Source: Rhizobium sp.
Lineage (GTDB): Bacteria > Pseudomonadota > Alphaproteobacteria > Rhizobiales > Rhizobiaceae
Assembly: GCA_003527225.1 (NCBI GenBank)
Contig: DPXQ01000037.1
Location: forward strand, 1-23,376
Length of the DNA: 23,376 nucleotides
Direction of reading: 5' to 3'
Numbering within the stretch: the first letter of the stretch is position 1; each line of letters opens with the position of its first letter. Position numbers and translations under genes: made by a program. A model generated the notes under the pieces. The model had not been told where the DNA came from, did no database searches, and was given only the letters and a program-made list of their open reading frames with translations. Positions 14,406 through 22,436 of the stretch are shown here, piece by piece.

Positions 14406-15308
14406 ATGGCCCGCAATAATTTGCCATCCATCACTGCCGGTGAAGCAGGTCTGAGCCGGTATCTCGACGAAATCCGCAAGTTTCCTATGCTCGAGCCGCA
14501 GGAAGAGTACATGCTCGCCAAGCGCTATGCCGAGCATGGCGACCGCGATGCCGCTCACAGGCTTGTCACCAGTCACCTTCGCCTCGTTGCGAAGATCGCC
14601 ATGGGTTATCGCGGCTACGGCCTGCCGATCGGCGAAGTCGTCTCGGAAGGCAATGTCGGCCTGATGCAGGCAGTCAAGAAATTCGATCCCGAACGCGGCT
14701 TCCGCCTCGCCACCTATGCCATGTGGTGGATCAAGGCCTCGATCCAGGAATACATCCTGCGCTCCTGGTCGCTGGTGAAGATGGGCACGACCGCGAACCA
14801 GAAACGCCTGTTCTTCAATCTGCGCCGCCTGAAGGGAAAGATCCAGGCGATCGAGGAAGGCGACCTGAAACCGGAGCAGGTGACCGAAATTGCCACCAAG
14901 CTGAGGGTTTCCGAAGAGGAAGTGGTTTCCATGAATCGCCGCCTCTCGGGCGACGCGTCGCTCAATGCGCCGATCCGTGCGGCCGAAGGCGAATCGGGTC
15001 AGTGGCAGGATTGGCTCGTCGATGAGCACGACAGTCAGGAAGACACCCTGATCGAACAGGACGAACTGGAAACCCGCCGCCGGATGCTCGGGCGCGCCAT
15101 GAGCGTCCTTAACGATCGCGAACGCCGCATTTTCGAGGCGCGTCGGCTGTCCGAGGACCCCATAACGCTGGAGGATCTCTCAACGGAATTCGACATCAGC
15201 CGCGAGCGCGTGCGCCAGATCGAGGTCCGCGCCTTCGAGAAGGTGCAGGAGGCCGTTCAGAAAGAGGCGCTCGAACGCGCATCCGCATTGCGGGTAGTGG
15301 AAGCCTGA
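14406..15308 (+). CDS. rpoH: Heat-shock sigma factor RpoH (sigma-32)
   Basis: A 300-residue group-3 sigma factor. Regions 2.1-2.4 span about 50-120: NVGLMQAVKKFDPERGFRLATYAMWWIKASIQEYILRSW. The RpoH box QKRLFFNLRRLKGK at 132-145 identifies it as sigma-32, and region 4 ends EFDISRERVRQIEVRAFEKVQ. It directs RNA polymerase to chaperone and protease promoters. Start ATG follows GGGGG six bases upstream. Rhizobia often have two rpoH genes with different stress roles; which one this is cannot be told. It shares a bidirectional terminator with the following minus-strand gene. Confidence 0.97.
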   Translation: MARNNLPSITAGEAGLSRYLDEIRKFPMLEPQEEYMLAKRYAEHGDRDAAHRLVTSHLRLVAKIAMGYRGYGLPIGEVVSEGNVGLMQAVKKFDPERGFRLATYAMWWIKASIQEYILRSWSLVKMGTTANQKRLFFNLRRLKGKIQAIEEGDLKPEQVTEIATKLRVSEEEVVSMNRRLSGDASLNAPIRAAEGESGQWQDWLVDEHDSQEDTLIEQDELETRRRMLGRAMSVLNDRERRIFEARRLSEDPITLEDLSTEFDISRERVRQIEVRAFEKVQEAVQKEALERASALRVVEA

Positions 15309-15327
15309 TCCGAAGAAACTGACGACG

Positions 15328-15359
15328 AAAAAAGCGGCGGCTCAGCCGCCGCTTCCGTT
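15328..15359. terminator. Bidirectional terminator between rpoH and the acidic membrane protein
   Basis: A perfect 8-bp stem GCGGCGGC / GCCGCCGC (15334-15341 and 15345-15352), with a 3-base loop. On the minus strand six T follow; on the plus strand TTCCGTTTT follows. The loop TCA is the reverse of the TGA stop codon of the minus-strand gene, so its last Ser-Gly-Gly codons form part of the stem. Confidence 0.9.
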
Positions 15360-17696
15360 TTCAAGCGCCGCCCATTCCTTGATGACGCTCTCGAAGAGGG
15401 CGGCTCCTTCCGTGCCCTTGTCGAGCGTCAGCAGCGCCCTCCGGCCATTGCGGTAGGTTATCGGAATGTCGATCCAGTTGCGCGTGCGCATGAGTTCGAT
15501 ATTGCTCGCCACCACATCCTGGAAATCATTGAGCGCGATCAGATAGGTATCATCCGTGACCTTGGCCGCGACCGCCACCAGCGGATCGCCGCGATCCTGC
15601 TCGGTCCGCTTCATCGCGATCCGCTGCACATTGTCGACCGCACCGCCCTCGAAATCCGGCGGAACCGAGAATACGACCTCGATCAGATGGCTCGCGGGAA
15701 GCGAGTTGTCGGTGTTGCGCTTGAAAGTGATGAGCGCGGTCAGCCCACGATCGGGCACATTGAGCTTGCCCTGGATCGCCGGGTTCGGCCGTCCATCCTC
15801 GCCGGTGTCGCGAAGCGCGGTCCATTCCACAGAACCGGGGATCGCCGTCGGCGATGCCTGGCCGAGCCGTTCTTCATAGAGGAACGCTTTCTGTCCAGCA
15901 GCAACTGCCGTCGCATTCGTGCCGGGCGTTGCGGGTGTGGCGGTAGGCGATTGGGCTCCAGGCGTCGTCGCCTGTCCGGGCGGAGTATCGGCCGCCGCGA
16001 CGGTCTGTTCGGAAACGGACTTGCCTTCACCGCCTGCGGCGATGTCCGCAGCTGCTGATCCTGCGCCTTCATCGACTTCGCTACCATTCGGCAGCAGTCT
16101 CTGGGTAAATTTCTGGCCCGTGACCGCGCCATCTTCGGGCGCCGCAGCCCCATTCGCTGCGGTTTCCGCTGGCGGCGTGGCGGGGCTGCCGGTCTGAGTT
16201 CCCGTATCCGTGGCCGCCGGAGTTGTCTTGTCCGTTCCCTGCTCGGCGACAGACGGAGGTTCGGAGCTGAAAAGGCCGCTCACGAACGTGGTCATTGCAT
16301 CCCTGTTTGTCCACAGCGCATAGCCGCCGCCCGCGAGCAATGCAACGCCAAGAATGCCGAGGACGACAGGTGCATAGTTGCGGCGCTGCGTCGGCTCGAT
16401 CCGGTAGGCTTTCTGCTCTGTTTCAGCGAGGAATTCGTCAATGATGTTCTGCTGCGCGCCATCGGACGCTGACGGTTTGTCTTCAGGCTGGTTCTTGTCG
16501 TCCGCTTGAGCGGCCTTACCCGCCGCCGCGCCGGCGACCGCAGTCGGTCCAGCCGCTTCCAGATACCAGTCGGAAAATTCATCGAGACTGCCGGCTTCAC
16601 CCGGCTTGGCACCGCTCACATCCGCCGGCGCCTGATAGTCGGCTGCGTCCCATTCCAGAAGACCATCACCCATGGAGGATGCAGCATCCGCCGGTATGGC
16701 CGTTCCGTCCCTGGACCCGGACTTGTCTTCCGTCTTCCACGGCTCGAACCCGGTAATGCGCGTGCCCGTCAGTTCCGGTTTATGCGCAATTGCCGGCGCA
16801 GCCTCGGCCTCGTCTTCCACGCCTGCTGTCGGCTCGCCCGGCAATTCCCAGGGCTCAAAAGTCGCGGGAGGCACCGCAGGCGCGGCAGCGAGTTCCTGAT
16901 CGGCTCTGCCGTGGTCTCCAGTCGCCTCTTCCTCTGGTCCACCTGTTTCGGAGGGTTCGACCCAATCCCCAAACGCCCGGTCGTATTCCGGCACCGTCTC
17001 CGCTACGGGAACGGTCCCGCCGGCGACACTTGTCTCCGTATCGCGATAGAACGACTCGACCTCGGCTATCTCCTCGCCTGCGCCGTGAGTTTCCTCCACG
17101 GGCAGGATAACCTTGTCCTCATCGTGTTCACGCGGCTCGGAAGGCTCGACGGCGAGATGCTCCTCGGCTTCTGTAGCCCAGTCACGCAGTTCCGGCGCGG
17201 CCGGCTCTTCCGCGTAAGCGGCGGCAGTTTCCTCCGCCTCATGCTCGGCGGACAGCGATTCTTCGCCTTCGGCTTGCTCCGGCTCGTAGGGCTCATAGGA
17301 CGCGGAAACAGGCTGCTCTTCGGCTTCCGCGGTTTCCTGCTCTTCTTCTGTGTAAGTCCCGGGCGCCTCTTCCGCCTTGGACTCTGCGACAACGGCTTGC
17401 CTCTCCTCGCCGGAATATTCATCCGCCGCCGGCGCGAGGGAGAACTCCTCCTCCAGGACCGCAGCACCTTCGTCTTCCGGCAGGGCTTCGATATGCTCGG
17501 CCTCGACCTCCTGGATGGCGGCCTCGAGCTTGTCCAACTGGCGGCGTAGCATTTCTTCCGGCGGACGCGGCGTCATGTTCTCCAGCTGCCGTGTCACGGC
17601 GCTGCGGGCCTTGTCGTAGACCTTCGCACGCATCTCGGGTGTATTGTTCGACAGGCCGTCTACGGCCCGCCGAATAACTGAAATGAAATCAGCCAT
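15342..17696 (-). CDS. Large acidic single-pass membrane protein, function unknown
   Basis: A 784-residue protein. Residues 1-65 are a helical head (MADFISVIRRAVDGL, NTPEMRAKVYDKARSAVTRQL). About 65-440 is a very acidic, low-complexity stretch rich in Glu, Ala and Pro. One transmembrane helix is at about 443-463, and residues 480-600 are Thr/Ala/Pro-rich. The C-terminal 185 residues are a folded domain of alternating strands (WTALRDTGEDG, ALITFKRNTDNSLPASHLIEVVFSV, WIDIPITYRNGRRALLTL). This domain probably lies in the periplasm. I do not recognise a named family; relatives are annotated as hypothetical rhizobial membrane proteins. ATG 17696 is used rather than a GTG six bases up. purA ends 60 bases upstream. 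Confidence 0.85.
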   Translation of the reverse strand: MADFISVIRRAVDGLSNNTPEMRAKVYDKARSAVTRQLENMTPRPPEEMLRRQLDKLEAAIQEVEAEHIEALPEDEGAAVLEEEFSLAPAADEYSGEERQAVVAESKAEEAPGTYTEEEQETAEAEEQPVSASYEPYEPEQAEGEESLSAEHEAEETAAAYAEEPAAPELRDWATEAEEHLAVEPSEPREHDEDKVILPVEETHGAGEEIAEVESFYRDTETSVAGGTVPVAETVPEYDRAFGDWVEPSETGGPEEEATGDHGRADQELAAAPAVPPATFEPWELPGEPTAGVEDEAEAAPAIAHKPELTGTRITGFEPWKTEDKSGSRDGTAIPADAASSMGDGLLEWDAADYQAPADVSGAKPGEAGSLDEFSDWYLEAAGPTAVAGAAAGKAAQADDKNQPEDKPSASDGAQQNIIDEFLAETEQKAYRIEPTQRRNYAPVVLGILGVALLAGGGYALWTNRDAMTTFVSGLFSSEPPSVAEQGTDKTTPAATDTGTQTGSPATPPAETAANGAAAPEDGAVTGQKFTQRLLPNGSEVDEGAGSAAADIAAGGEGKSVSEQTVAAADTPPGQATTPGAQSPTATPATPGTNATAVAAGQKAFLYEERLGQASPTAIPGSVEWTALRDTGEDGRPNPAIQGKLNVPDRGLTALITFKRNTDNSLPASHLIEVVFSVPPDFEGGAVDNVQRIAMKRTEQDRGDPLVAVAAKVTDDTYLIALNDFQDVVASNIELMRTRNWIDIPITYRNGRRALLTLDKGTEGAALFESVIKEWAALENGSGG

Positions 17697-17732
17697 GAGC
17701 ACTTTCTCTTGGTCGCCAGCCTTCGCCGGAAG

Positions 17733-17752
17733 ACAATTCGTTAACGAATTGT
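17733..17752. promoter_or_regulatory. Perfect 20-bp palindrome between purA and the acidic membrane protein gene
   Basis: ACAATTCGTTAACGAATTGT, perfectly self-complementary, lies 4 bases past the purA stop and 37 bases before the ATG of the next gene. It lacks a T-tract, so it is less likely to be an intrinsic terminator and more likely an operator. GTTAAC at its centre recalls CtrA half sites, which may be coincidence. Confidence 0.7.
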
Positions 17753-17756
17753 GACA

Positions 17757-19055
17757 TTAATCCTCAAATGGGTCGGTCACAAGTATTGTATCTTCGCGCT
17801 CCGGACTGGTCGAAAGAAGCGCCACCGGCGCACCGATGAGCTCCTCGACCTGACGGACATACTTGATCGCCTGGGCCGGAAGATCGGCCCATTTGCGTGC
17901 TCCTACGGTCGAATCCTTCCAGCCTTCGAGCGCAACGTAAACTGGTTCGACGCGGGCCTGCGCGGCCTGGCTTGCCGGCAGATGATCGATCTCGACACCA
18001 TCCAGCTTGTAGCCGACGCAAATCTTCAACTCATCGAGACCGTCCAGAACGTCAAGTTTCGTCAGGGCGATTCCGGTGATTCCGTTCGTGGCGACCGACT
18101 GACGGACGAGCGCGGCATCGAACCAGCCGCAGCGGCGCTTGCGCCCTGTCACGGTACCGAATTCATGGCCCTTCTCGCCGAGGAACTGGCCGATTTCGTC
18201 GGTGAGCTCGGTCGGGAACGGTCCTTCGCCGACGCGGGTCGTATAGGCCTTGGTGATGCCGAGAATGTAGCCGAGCGAGCCCGGTCCCATACCCGAACCG
18301 GCAGCCGCCTGGCCGGCGACCGTGTTGGACGAGGTCACGAAGGGATAGGTGCCGTGATCGATATCGAGCAGTGACCCTTGCGCACCCTCGAACAGAATAC
18401 GCGCGCCCTTGCGACGTTCCTTGTCGAGCATTAGCCAGACGGTTTCCCGGAACGGCAGCACGCGATCGGCAATCGAGGTCAGCTCCTGCATGATCGCATC
18501 ATGGGCGACTTCCGCGACACCAAGTCCGCGGCGAAGCGCGTTGTGATGGGTGAGGATTCTGTCGACTTTGGCAGAAAGGCCCTCGAGGTCGGCGAGATCC
18601 ATGATGCGGATCGCGCGGCGGCCGACCTTGTCTTCGTAGGCGGGACCGATGCCACGGCGCGTCGTTCCGATCTTTGTGCCGCTATTGGAAGCGGCGTCTT
18701 CGCGCATCGCATCGAGTTCGCGGTGCAGGGACAGGATCAGGGTGGCATTGTCGGCGATTCGCAGATTTTCCGGAGTAACCTTGACACCCTGGGCGGCAAG
18801 CTTCTCGATCTCGGCAAGGAGCGCATGCGGATCGACGACGACGCCGTTGCCGATCACCGCCATCTTGCCGGGACGAACAACGCCCGACGGCAGAAGGGAA
18901 AGCTTGTAGCTGATTCCATCGATCACCAGCGTGTGGCCGGCATTGTGGCCGCCCTGGAAACGGACGACGATATCCGCCCGCTCGGAAAGCCAGTCAACGA
19001 TCTTGCCCTTGCCCTCGTCTCCCCATTGCGATCCCACCACCACGACATTCGTCAT
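17757..19055 (-). CDS. purA: Adenylosuccinate synthetase PurA
   Basis: A 432-residue enzyme, the same length as E. coli PurA. It makes adenylosuccinate from IMP, aspartate and GTP in the first committed step of AMP synthesis. Visible motifs are [11 protein letters not shown] at 8-18 (P-loop-like GTP site with Asp13), GGHNAGHT at 35-42 with catalytic His41, [18 protein letters not shown] in the IMP site, FVTSSNT, and the GTP-binding [18 protein letters not shown]. Start at 19055 follows AGGA seven bases upstream; an earlier in-frame ATG is not supported. No other purine gene is nearby. It is divergent from the transporter gene and possibly transcribed into the acidic membrane protein gene. Confidence 0.98.
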   Translation of the reverse strand: MTNVVVVGSQWGDEGKGKIVDWLSERADIVVRFQGGHNAGHTLVIDGISYKLSLLPSGVVRPGKMAVIGNGVVVDPHALLAEIEKLAAQGVKVTPENLRIADNATLILSLHRELDAMREDAASNSGTKIGTTRRGIGPAYEDKVGRRAIRIMDLADLEGLSAKVDRILTHHNALRRGLGVAEVAHDAIMQELTSIADRVLPFRETVWLMLDKERRKGARILFEGAQGSLLDIDHGTYPFVTSSNTVAGQAAAGSGMGPGSLGYILGITKAYTTRVGEGPFPTELTDEIGQFLGEKGHEFGTVTGRKRRCGWFDAALVRQSVATNGITGIALTKLDVLDGLDELKICVGYKLDGVEIDHLPASQAAQARVEPVYVALEGWKDSTVGARKWADLPAQAIKYVRQVEELIGAPVALLSTSPEREDTILVTDPFED

Positions 19056-19105
19056 TTCAAAATCCTGTCTATGGGCGCTCTGTGCGCCGTATCCAAACCC
19101 GCGCA

Positions 19106-19134
19106 TCTATACTGTGTTGCATTTTGGAAATCGA
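19106..19134 (-). promoter_or_regulatory. Weak candidate promoter for purA
   Basis: On the minus strand TATAGA with a 17-base spacer from TCGATT lies about 50 bases before the purA start. Only the -10 is good; the -35 matches the consensus at three of six positions. Confidence 0.35.
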
Positions 19135-19212
19135 CCTGTTTGTGAAAGACGATTTGGCTTTTTGCGTGACAAAACCGCGCCCCTCGCCTATCTCGAACAG
19201 CAAATCACTCCA

Positions 19213-20148
19213 ATGCACAACCGTTGGCGGCTCCAACCGATGGTAAATCCCTTGCCCTTCAAAGCCTATTTCCTTCTCACAGTCTGCACGCTTTTCTGGG
19301 GTGGCAACACCGTGGTCGGCAAACTGGCCGTCGGCCATATCAGTCCGATGATGCTCAATTTTTCCCGGTGGACGATCGCCGTAATTCTCATTTCGGCCAT
19401 TTCCATCCCGCAACTGAAGAAGGACTGGCCGGAGCTTCGCCGTAACTGGCTGCTGCTGCTGGCTTATGGTGCGATCGGATACACCGCGTTCAACGGCTTC
19501 CTCTATACAGCCCTGCAGTATACCAGCGCGGTCAACGGCGCGATCGAGCAGGGCGGCATTCCTGTGCTGATCTTCATCATCAATTTCGCACTCTTCCGCA
19601 TTCCGGTATCGTTCGTGCAGATCGTCGGCTTCTTGATCAGTTTTGTCGGCGTCGCCCTGACGGCAGCCCACGGGGACTTTGCCACCCTGCTGGCGCTAAC
19701 GCTCAACTACGGCGATGCGCTTCTGCTCATGGCCGTGATTGCCTATGCGATCTATACCGTGGCCTTGCGCTGGAAGCCGCCGGTCCACTGGAAAAGCCTG
19801 ATGGCTGGCCCAGCGCTCGGCGCGGCGCTGACCGCACTACCGCTCGTCTTCTGGGAAATGTCGACCGACAGCCTGATCCTGCCGGACGCGACCGGCTGGG
19901 CCATGATCGCCTATGCCGGCATTTTCCCCTCCCTGATCTCGCAGATCTTCTACATCAAGGGCGTGGAGGGGATCGGCGCCAATCGCGCCGGGCTCTTCAT
20001 CAATCTGGTCCCGGTGTTCGGAACGCTGCTCTCCGTCACCCTTCTCGGCGAATCGCTCCAACTCTTCCATATGGTGGCGCTCGCCCTCGTCCTCGGCGGC
20101 ATCGCCATTGCCGAACGCGGCAAGCCGGCGCCTCGCGCCAACGCATAG
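19213..20148 (+). CDS. EamA/DMT-superfamily transporter
   Basis: A 311-residue integral membrane protein of the drug/metabolite transporter superfamily, of RhaT/YdcZ-like EamA type. Ten hydrophobic helices occur in two five-helix halves. The first half starts FKAYFLLTVCTLFWGGNTVVGKL and includes YTAFNGFLYTALQYTSAVNGAIEQGGIPVLIF. The second half has AYAIYTVALRW, GIFPSLISQIFYIKGVEGIGANRAGLF and closes LLGESLQLFHMVALALVLGGIAIAERGK. The substrate cannot be told; such proteins export amino acids, nucleosides or toxic compounds. ATG 19213 is used, though ATG 19240, giving 302 residues, is equally possible; neither has a strong ribosome site. Confidence 0.88.
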   Translation: MHNRWRLQPMVNPLPFKAYFLLTVCTLFWGGNTVVGKLAVGHISPMMLNFSRWTIAVILISAISIPQLKKDWPELRRNWLLLLAYGAIGYTAFNGFLYTALQYTSAVNGAIEQGGIPVLIFIINFALFRIPVSFVQIVGFLISFVGVALTAAHGDFATLLALTLNYGDALLLMAVIAYAIYTVALRWKPPVHWKSLMAGPALGAALTALPLVFWEMSTDSLILPDATGWAMIAYAGIFPSLISQIFYIKGVEGIGANRAGLFINLVPVFGTLLSVTLLGESLQLFHMVALALVLGGIAIAERGKPAPRANA

Positions 20149-20167
20149 AACTCACGGTCTTTCGGTG

Positions 20168-20188
20168 GCCGGGAGCCGGGAGCCGGGG
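20168..20188. repeat. Three tandem 7-base repeats between convergent genes
   Basis: GCCGGGA, GCCGGGA, GCCGGGG in direct tandem, just after the transporter stop and before the aldehyde dehydrogenase stop (convergent). A GGGGC ... GCCCC hairpin overlaps the end. It may act as a simple terminator; no T-tract follows. Confidence 0.5.
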
Positions 20189-20222
20189 CAGCCAAAACCG
20201 CCCCGCCCCCCTGAGCATGGGA

Positions 20223-21650
20223 CTACTCGTCGTAGCCAACGATACCCTTGATTTCGAGGAAATCGTGGATACCCCAATCTGCGTATTCGCGACCGTTGCC
20301 CGACTGCTTGTAGCCGCCGAAGGGTGCGAACGTGTCCCATTCGGGATAGTTGAGATAGACGGAACCAGCCCGCATGCGCGCTGCAACCTTGCGGGCATGC
20401 TGGATGTCTTTCGACTGCACATAGGCCGCAAGCCCGTAGACCGTGTCATTGGCAATCGCGATCGCCTCTTCCTCGTCCTTGTAGGGCAGGATCGAGAGGA
20501 CAGGGCCGAAGATTTCTTCCCGTGCAATGGTCATGTCATTGGTGACATTGCCGAATACGGTCGGTCGAATATAGTAGCCGCGATTGAGGTTTTCCGGCCG
20601 TCCGAGCCCACCCGCCACCAGCGTCGCGCCCTCTTTGATGCCCGCTTCGATGAGCCGCTGGATCTTGTCGAACTGCAACTGGCTGACCACCGGACCAAGC
20701 ATCGTATCATCCGAGCGCGGATCGCCGACCACGAATTTCTCCGCCGCGGTCCTGGCAATCGAAAGCGCCTCGTCGTGGCGATCGGCCGGTACCAGCATGC
20801 GGGTCGGCGCGTCGCACGACTGGCCGGAATTGCCGAAGCAGCCGGAAACGCCCTTGCGCACTGCGCGCTCGAGATCGGCATCTGGCAGTATGATGTTGGC
20901 CGATTTTCCGCCGAGTTCCTGCGCTACGCGCTTGACAGTATCGGCAGCGGTCTTGGCGACGATGATGCCGGCCCTGGTCGAGCCGGTAAACGACACCATG
21001 TCGACATCGGGGTGGCCGGCCATCACCTGACCGACGTCCGGACCATTGCCCTGAACCATGTTGAAAACGCCCTTCGGCGTGCCGGCAGCGTCCATCACCT
21101 CGGCGAAAATAACGCCGCTGATCGGCGCGATCTCCGAGGGCTTCAGCACCACGGTGCAGCCTGCGGCAAGGGCCGGCGCCACCTTGCAGACGATCTGGTT
21201 GAGCGGCCAGTTCCACGGCGTGATCAGCGCGCAGACGCCGATCGGTTCCTTGACCACCATGGTCGTGCCGCGCTGATGGCTGAATTCGTAGGTCTCGAGC
21301 GCGGCGATGGTCGCTTCCATGTGGGCGCGGCCGGCCCAGGCCTGGCTGTCGCGGGCAAAGGCAAGCGGCGCGCCCATTTCCTGGCTGACCGCCTGCGCGA
21401 TGTCCTCAAAACGCTCGTTGTAGACTTCGAGAATGCGCCCGAGGAGCTTCAGCCGATCCTCCTTCGACCAAACGGAGAAGGCCGGAAACGCAGCCTTGGC
21501 GGCGGCGACTGCCCTGTTCACATCCTCGGACGATCCAAGGGAGATCCGGGTATAGGCCTCCTCCGTCGAGGGGTCGATGACGTCGAGCACGGCGGGCTTG
21601 ACCGGATTGACCCACTGGCCGTCGATGTAGAATTTCAAATGATTGTTCAT
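20223..21650 (-). CDS. NAD(P)-dependent aldehyde dehydrogenase
   Basis: A 475-residue aldehyde dehydrogenase. It has the full active-site set: catalytic Cys279 in GNSGQSCDAPTR, general base Glu245 in VAQELGGKSAN, Asn147 in ITPWNWPLNQ, and the cofactor-site Lys170 in VLKPSE. The closing FAPFGGYKQSGNGREYADWGIHDFLE is also typical. Oxidises an aldehyde to an acid; the aromatic/aliphatic group near betaine- or lactaldehyde-type enzymes is likely, but the substrate cannot be told. Start at 21650 follows GGAGA seven bases upstream. A 17-bp odd palindrome CAGGCCGC-A-GCGGCCTG (21699-21715) lies 50 bases upstream. The hydrolase and dioxygenase lie upstream on the same strand, 154 bases away. Confidence 0.93.
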   Translation of the reverse strand: MNNHLKFYIDGQWVNPVKPAVLDVIDPSTEEAYTRISLGSSEDVNRAVAAAKAAFPAFSVWSKEDRLKLLGRILEVYNERFEDIAQAVSQEMGAPLAFARDSQAWAGRAHMEATIAALETYEFSHQRGTTMVVKEPIGVCALITPWNWPLNQIVCKVAPALAAGCTVVLKPSEIAPISGVIFAEVMDAAGTPKGVFNMVQGNGPDVGQVMAGHPDVDMVSFTGSTRAGIIVAKTAADTVKRVAQELGGKSANIILPDADLERAVRKGVSGCFGNSGQSCDAPTRMLVPADRHDEALSIARTAAEKFVVGDPRSDDTMLGPVVSQLQFDKIQRLIEAGIKEGATLVAGGLGRPENLNRGYYIRPTVFGNVTNDMTIAREEIFGPVLSILPYKDEEEAIAIANDTVYGLAAYVQSKDIQHARKVAARMRAGSVYLNYPEWDTFAPFGGYKQSGNGREYADWGIHDFLEIKGIVGYDE

Positions 21651-21698
21651 GCAATGCTCTCCGAATGAAAGGTCTCGAATTCGGGCCGCACTATCAGT

Positions 21699-21789
21699 CA
21701 GGCCGCAGCGGCCTGCAAGCGCTCGCCGCGATTTCTTTTCCGGATATTTGCCGGCGCGGGAAACCGCACGACGGGGTTTAGTCCCGCGC
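21699..21789. promoter_or_regulatory. Two inverted repeats upstream of the aldehyde dehydrogenase gene
   Basis: CAGGCCGC-A-GCGGCCTG at 21699-21715 and GCGCGGGA ... TCCCGCGC at 21754-21789, the latter with further AACC/GGTT pairing inside. The second, just past the hydrolase stop, may end that transcript although no T-tract follows. The first is placed like an operator for the dehydrogenase gene. Confidence 0.45.
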
Positions 21790-21804
21790 GGTTTCGGTGT
21801 TGTC

Positions 21805-22416
21805 TCATAGAAAGGTGTCGGCCATCCTGCGCGCCGCGTCGATCTCGTTCTGGCGCAGATCGTGCCCGCCCGAATGCCATTCGAGTGTCACATCAGCTTT
21901 CTGGCGAACGAAATAGTCTGACAGGGCGATCGTCATAGGCGCTGGGCAGATGGGATCGCGCTCGCCGGCCGTAATCAGGATCTTCCGGCCGGCGAGACCG
22001 GCATTGTCCTTCGGCTTGAACGGGATCAACGGGTGCAGAAGCATGGCGCCATCGAAGAGATCCGCATGCTCGATCATCACATTGGCGAGAATATTGGCGC
22101 CGTTGGAATAACCAAATCCGAGTACGGGAGACGCTGCGAAGCGATCCCGCTGTTGCTTGACGAAAGTCGCCATCTTGTCAGTCGCCCGCGCCAGATCCGC
22201 CATGTCGTAGACACCCTCGCCGGTCCGAAGGAAATACCGCGTCGCGCCATGTTCCGAAACATCTCCACGCGGGGCGACGAGCGTCGCTTCCGGCGACAGG
22301 CGGGCGGCGAGATCGAAGAACTGGTTCTCGTCGCCGCCGGTCCCGTGAAAAACGAAGAGGACTGGCATGCCGGGCGCGCCTTCGCGCACCCGGTAATGAT
22401 AGGTCGAATCGCCCAT
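21805..22416 (-). CDS. Alpha/beta hydrolase, carboxylesterase/phospholipase type (MhqD-like)
   Basis: A 203-residue serine hydrolase. The fold opens VLFVFHGTGGDENQF with the oxyanion HGTGG at 24-28. The nucleophile is Ser104 in GFGYSNGAN, Asp154 in ITAGERDPICP and His185 in HSGGHDL form the rest of the triad. The YSNGA nucleophile elbow and short length place it with the YpfH/MhqD-like carboxylesterases. Its ATG follows AGAGGAG. The dioxygenase gene ends 20 bases upstream, so they form one unit; together the pair resembles MhqO and MhqD of Bacillus subtilis, which act on quinones and hydroquinones. Confidence 0.87.
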   Translation of the reverse strand: MGDSTYHYRVREGAPGMPVLFVFHGTGGDENQFFDLAARLSPEATLVAPRGDVSEHGATRYFLRTGEGVYDMADLARATDKMATFVKQQRDRFAASPVLGFGYSNGANILANVMIEHADLFDGAMLLHPLIPFKPKDNAGLAGRKILITAGERDPICPAPMTIALSDYFVRQKADVTLEWHSGGHDLRQNEIDAARRMADTFL

Positions 22417-22436
22417 TGCGTCTTTCTCCTCTGCTC

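Noticed and set aside
16506..17549. 347-codon open frame on the plus strand
   Set aside because: Antisense to the acidic protein; its composition mirrors the Glu/Ala-rich strand and no domain is visible.
20217..21668. 483-codon open frame on the plus strand
   Set aside because: It is antisense to the well-supported aldehyde dehydrogenase and arises from GC-rich codon use; it has no recognisable domain.
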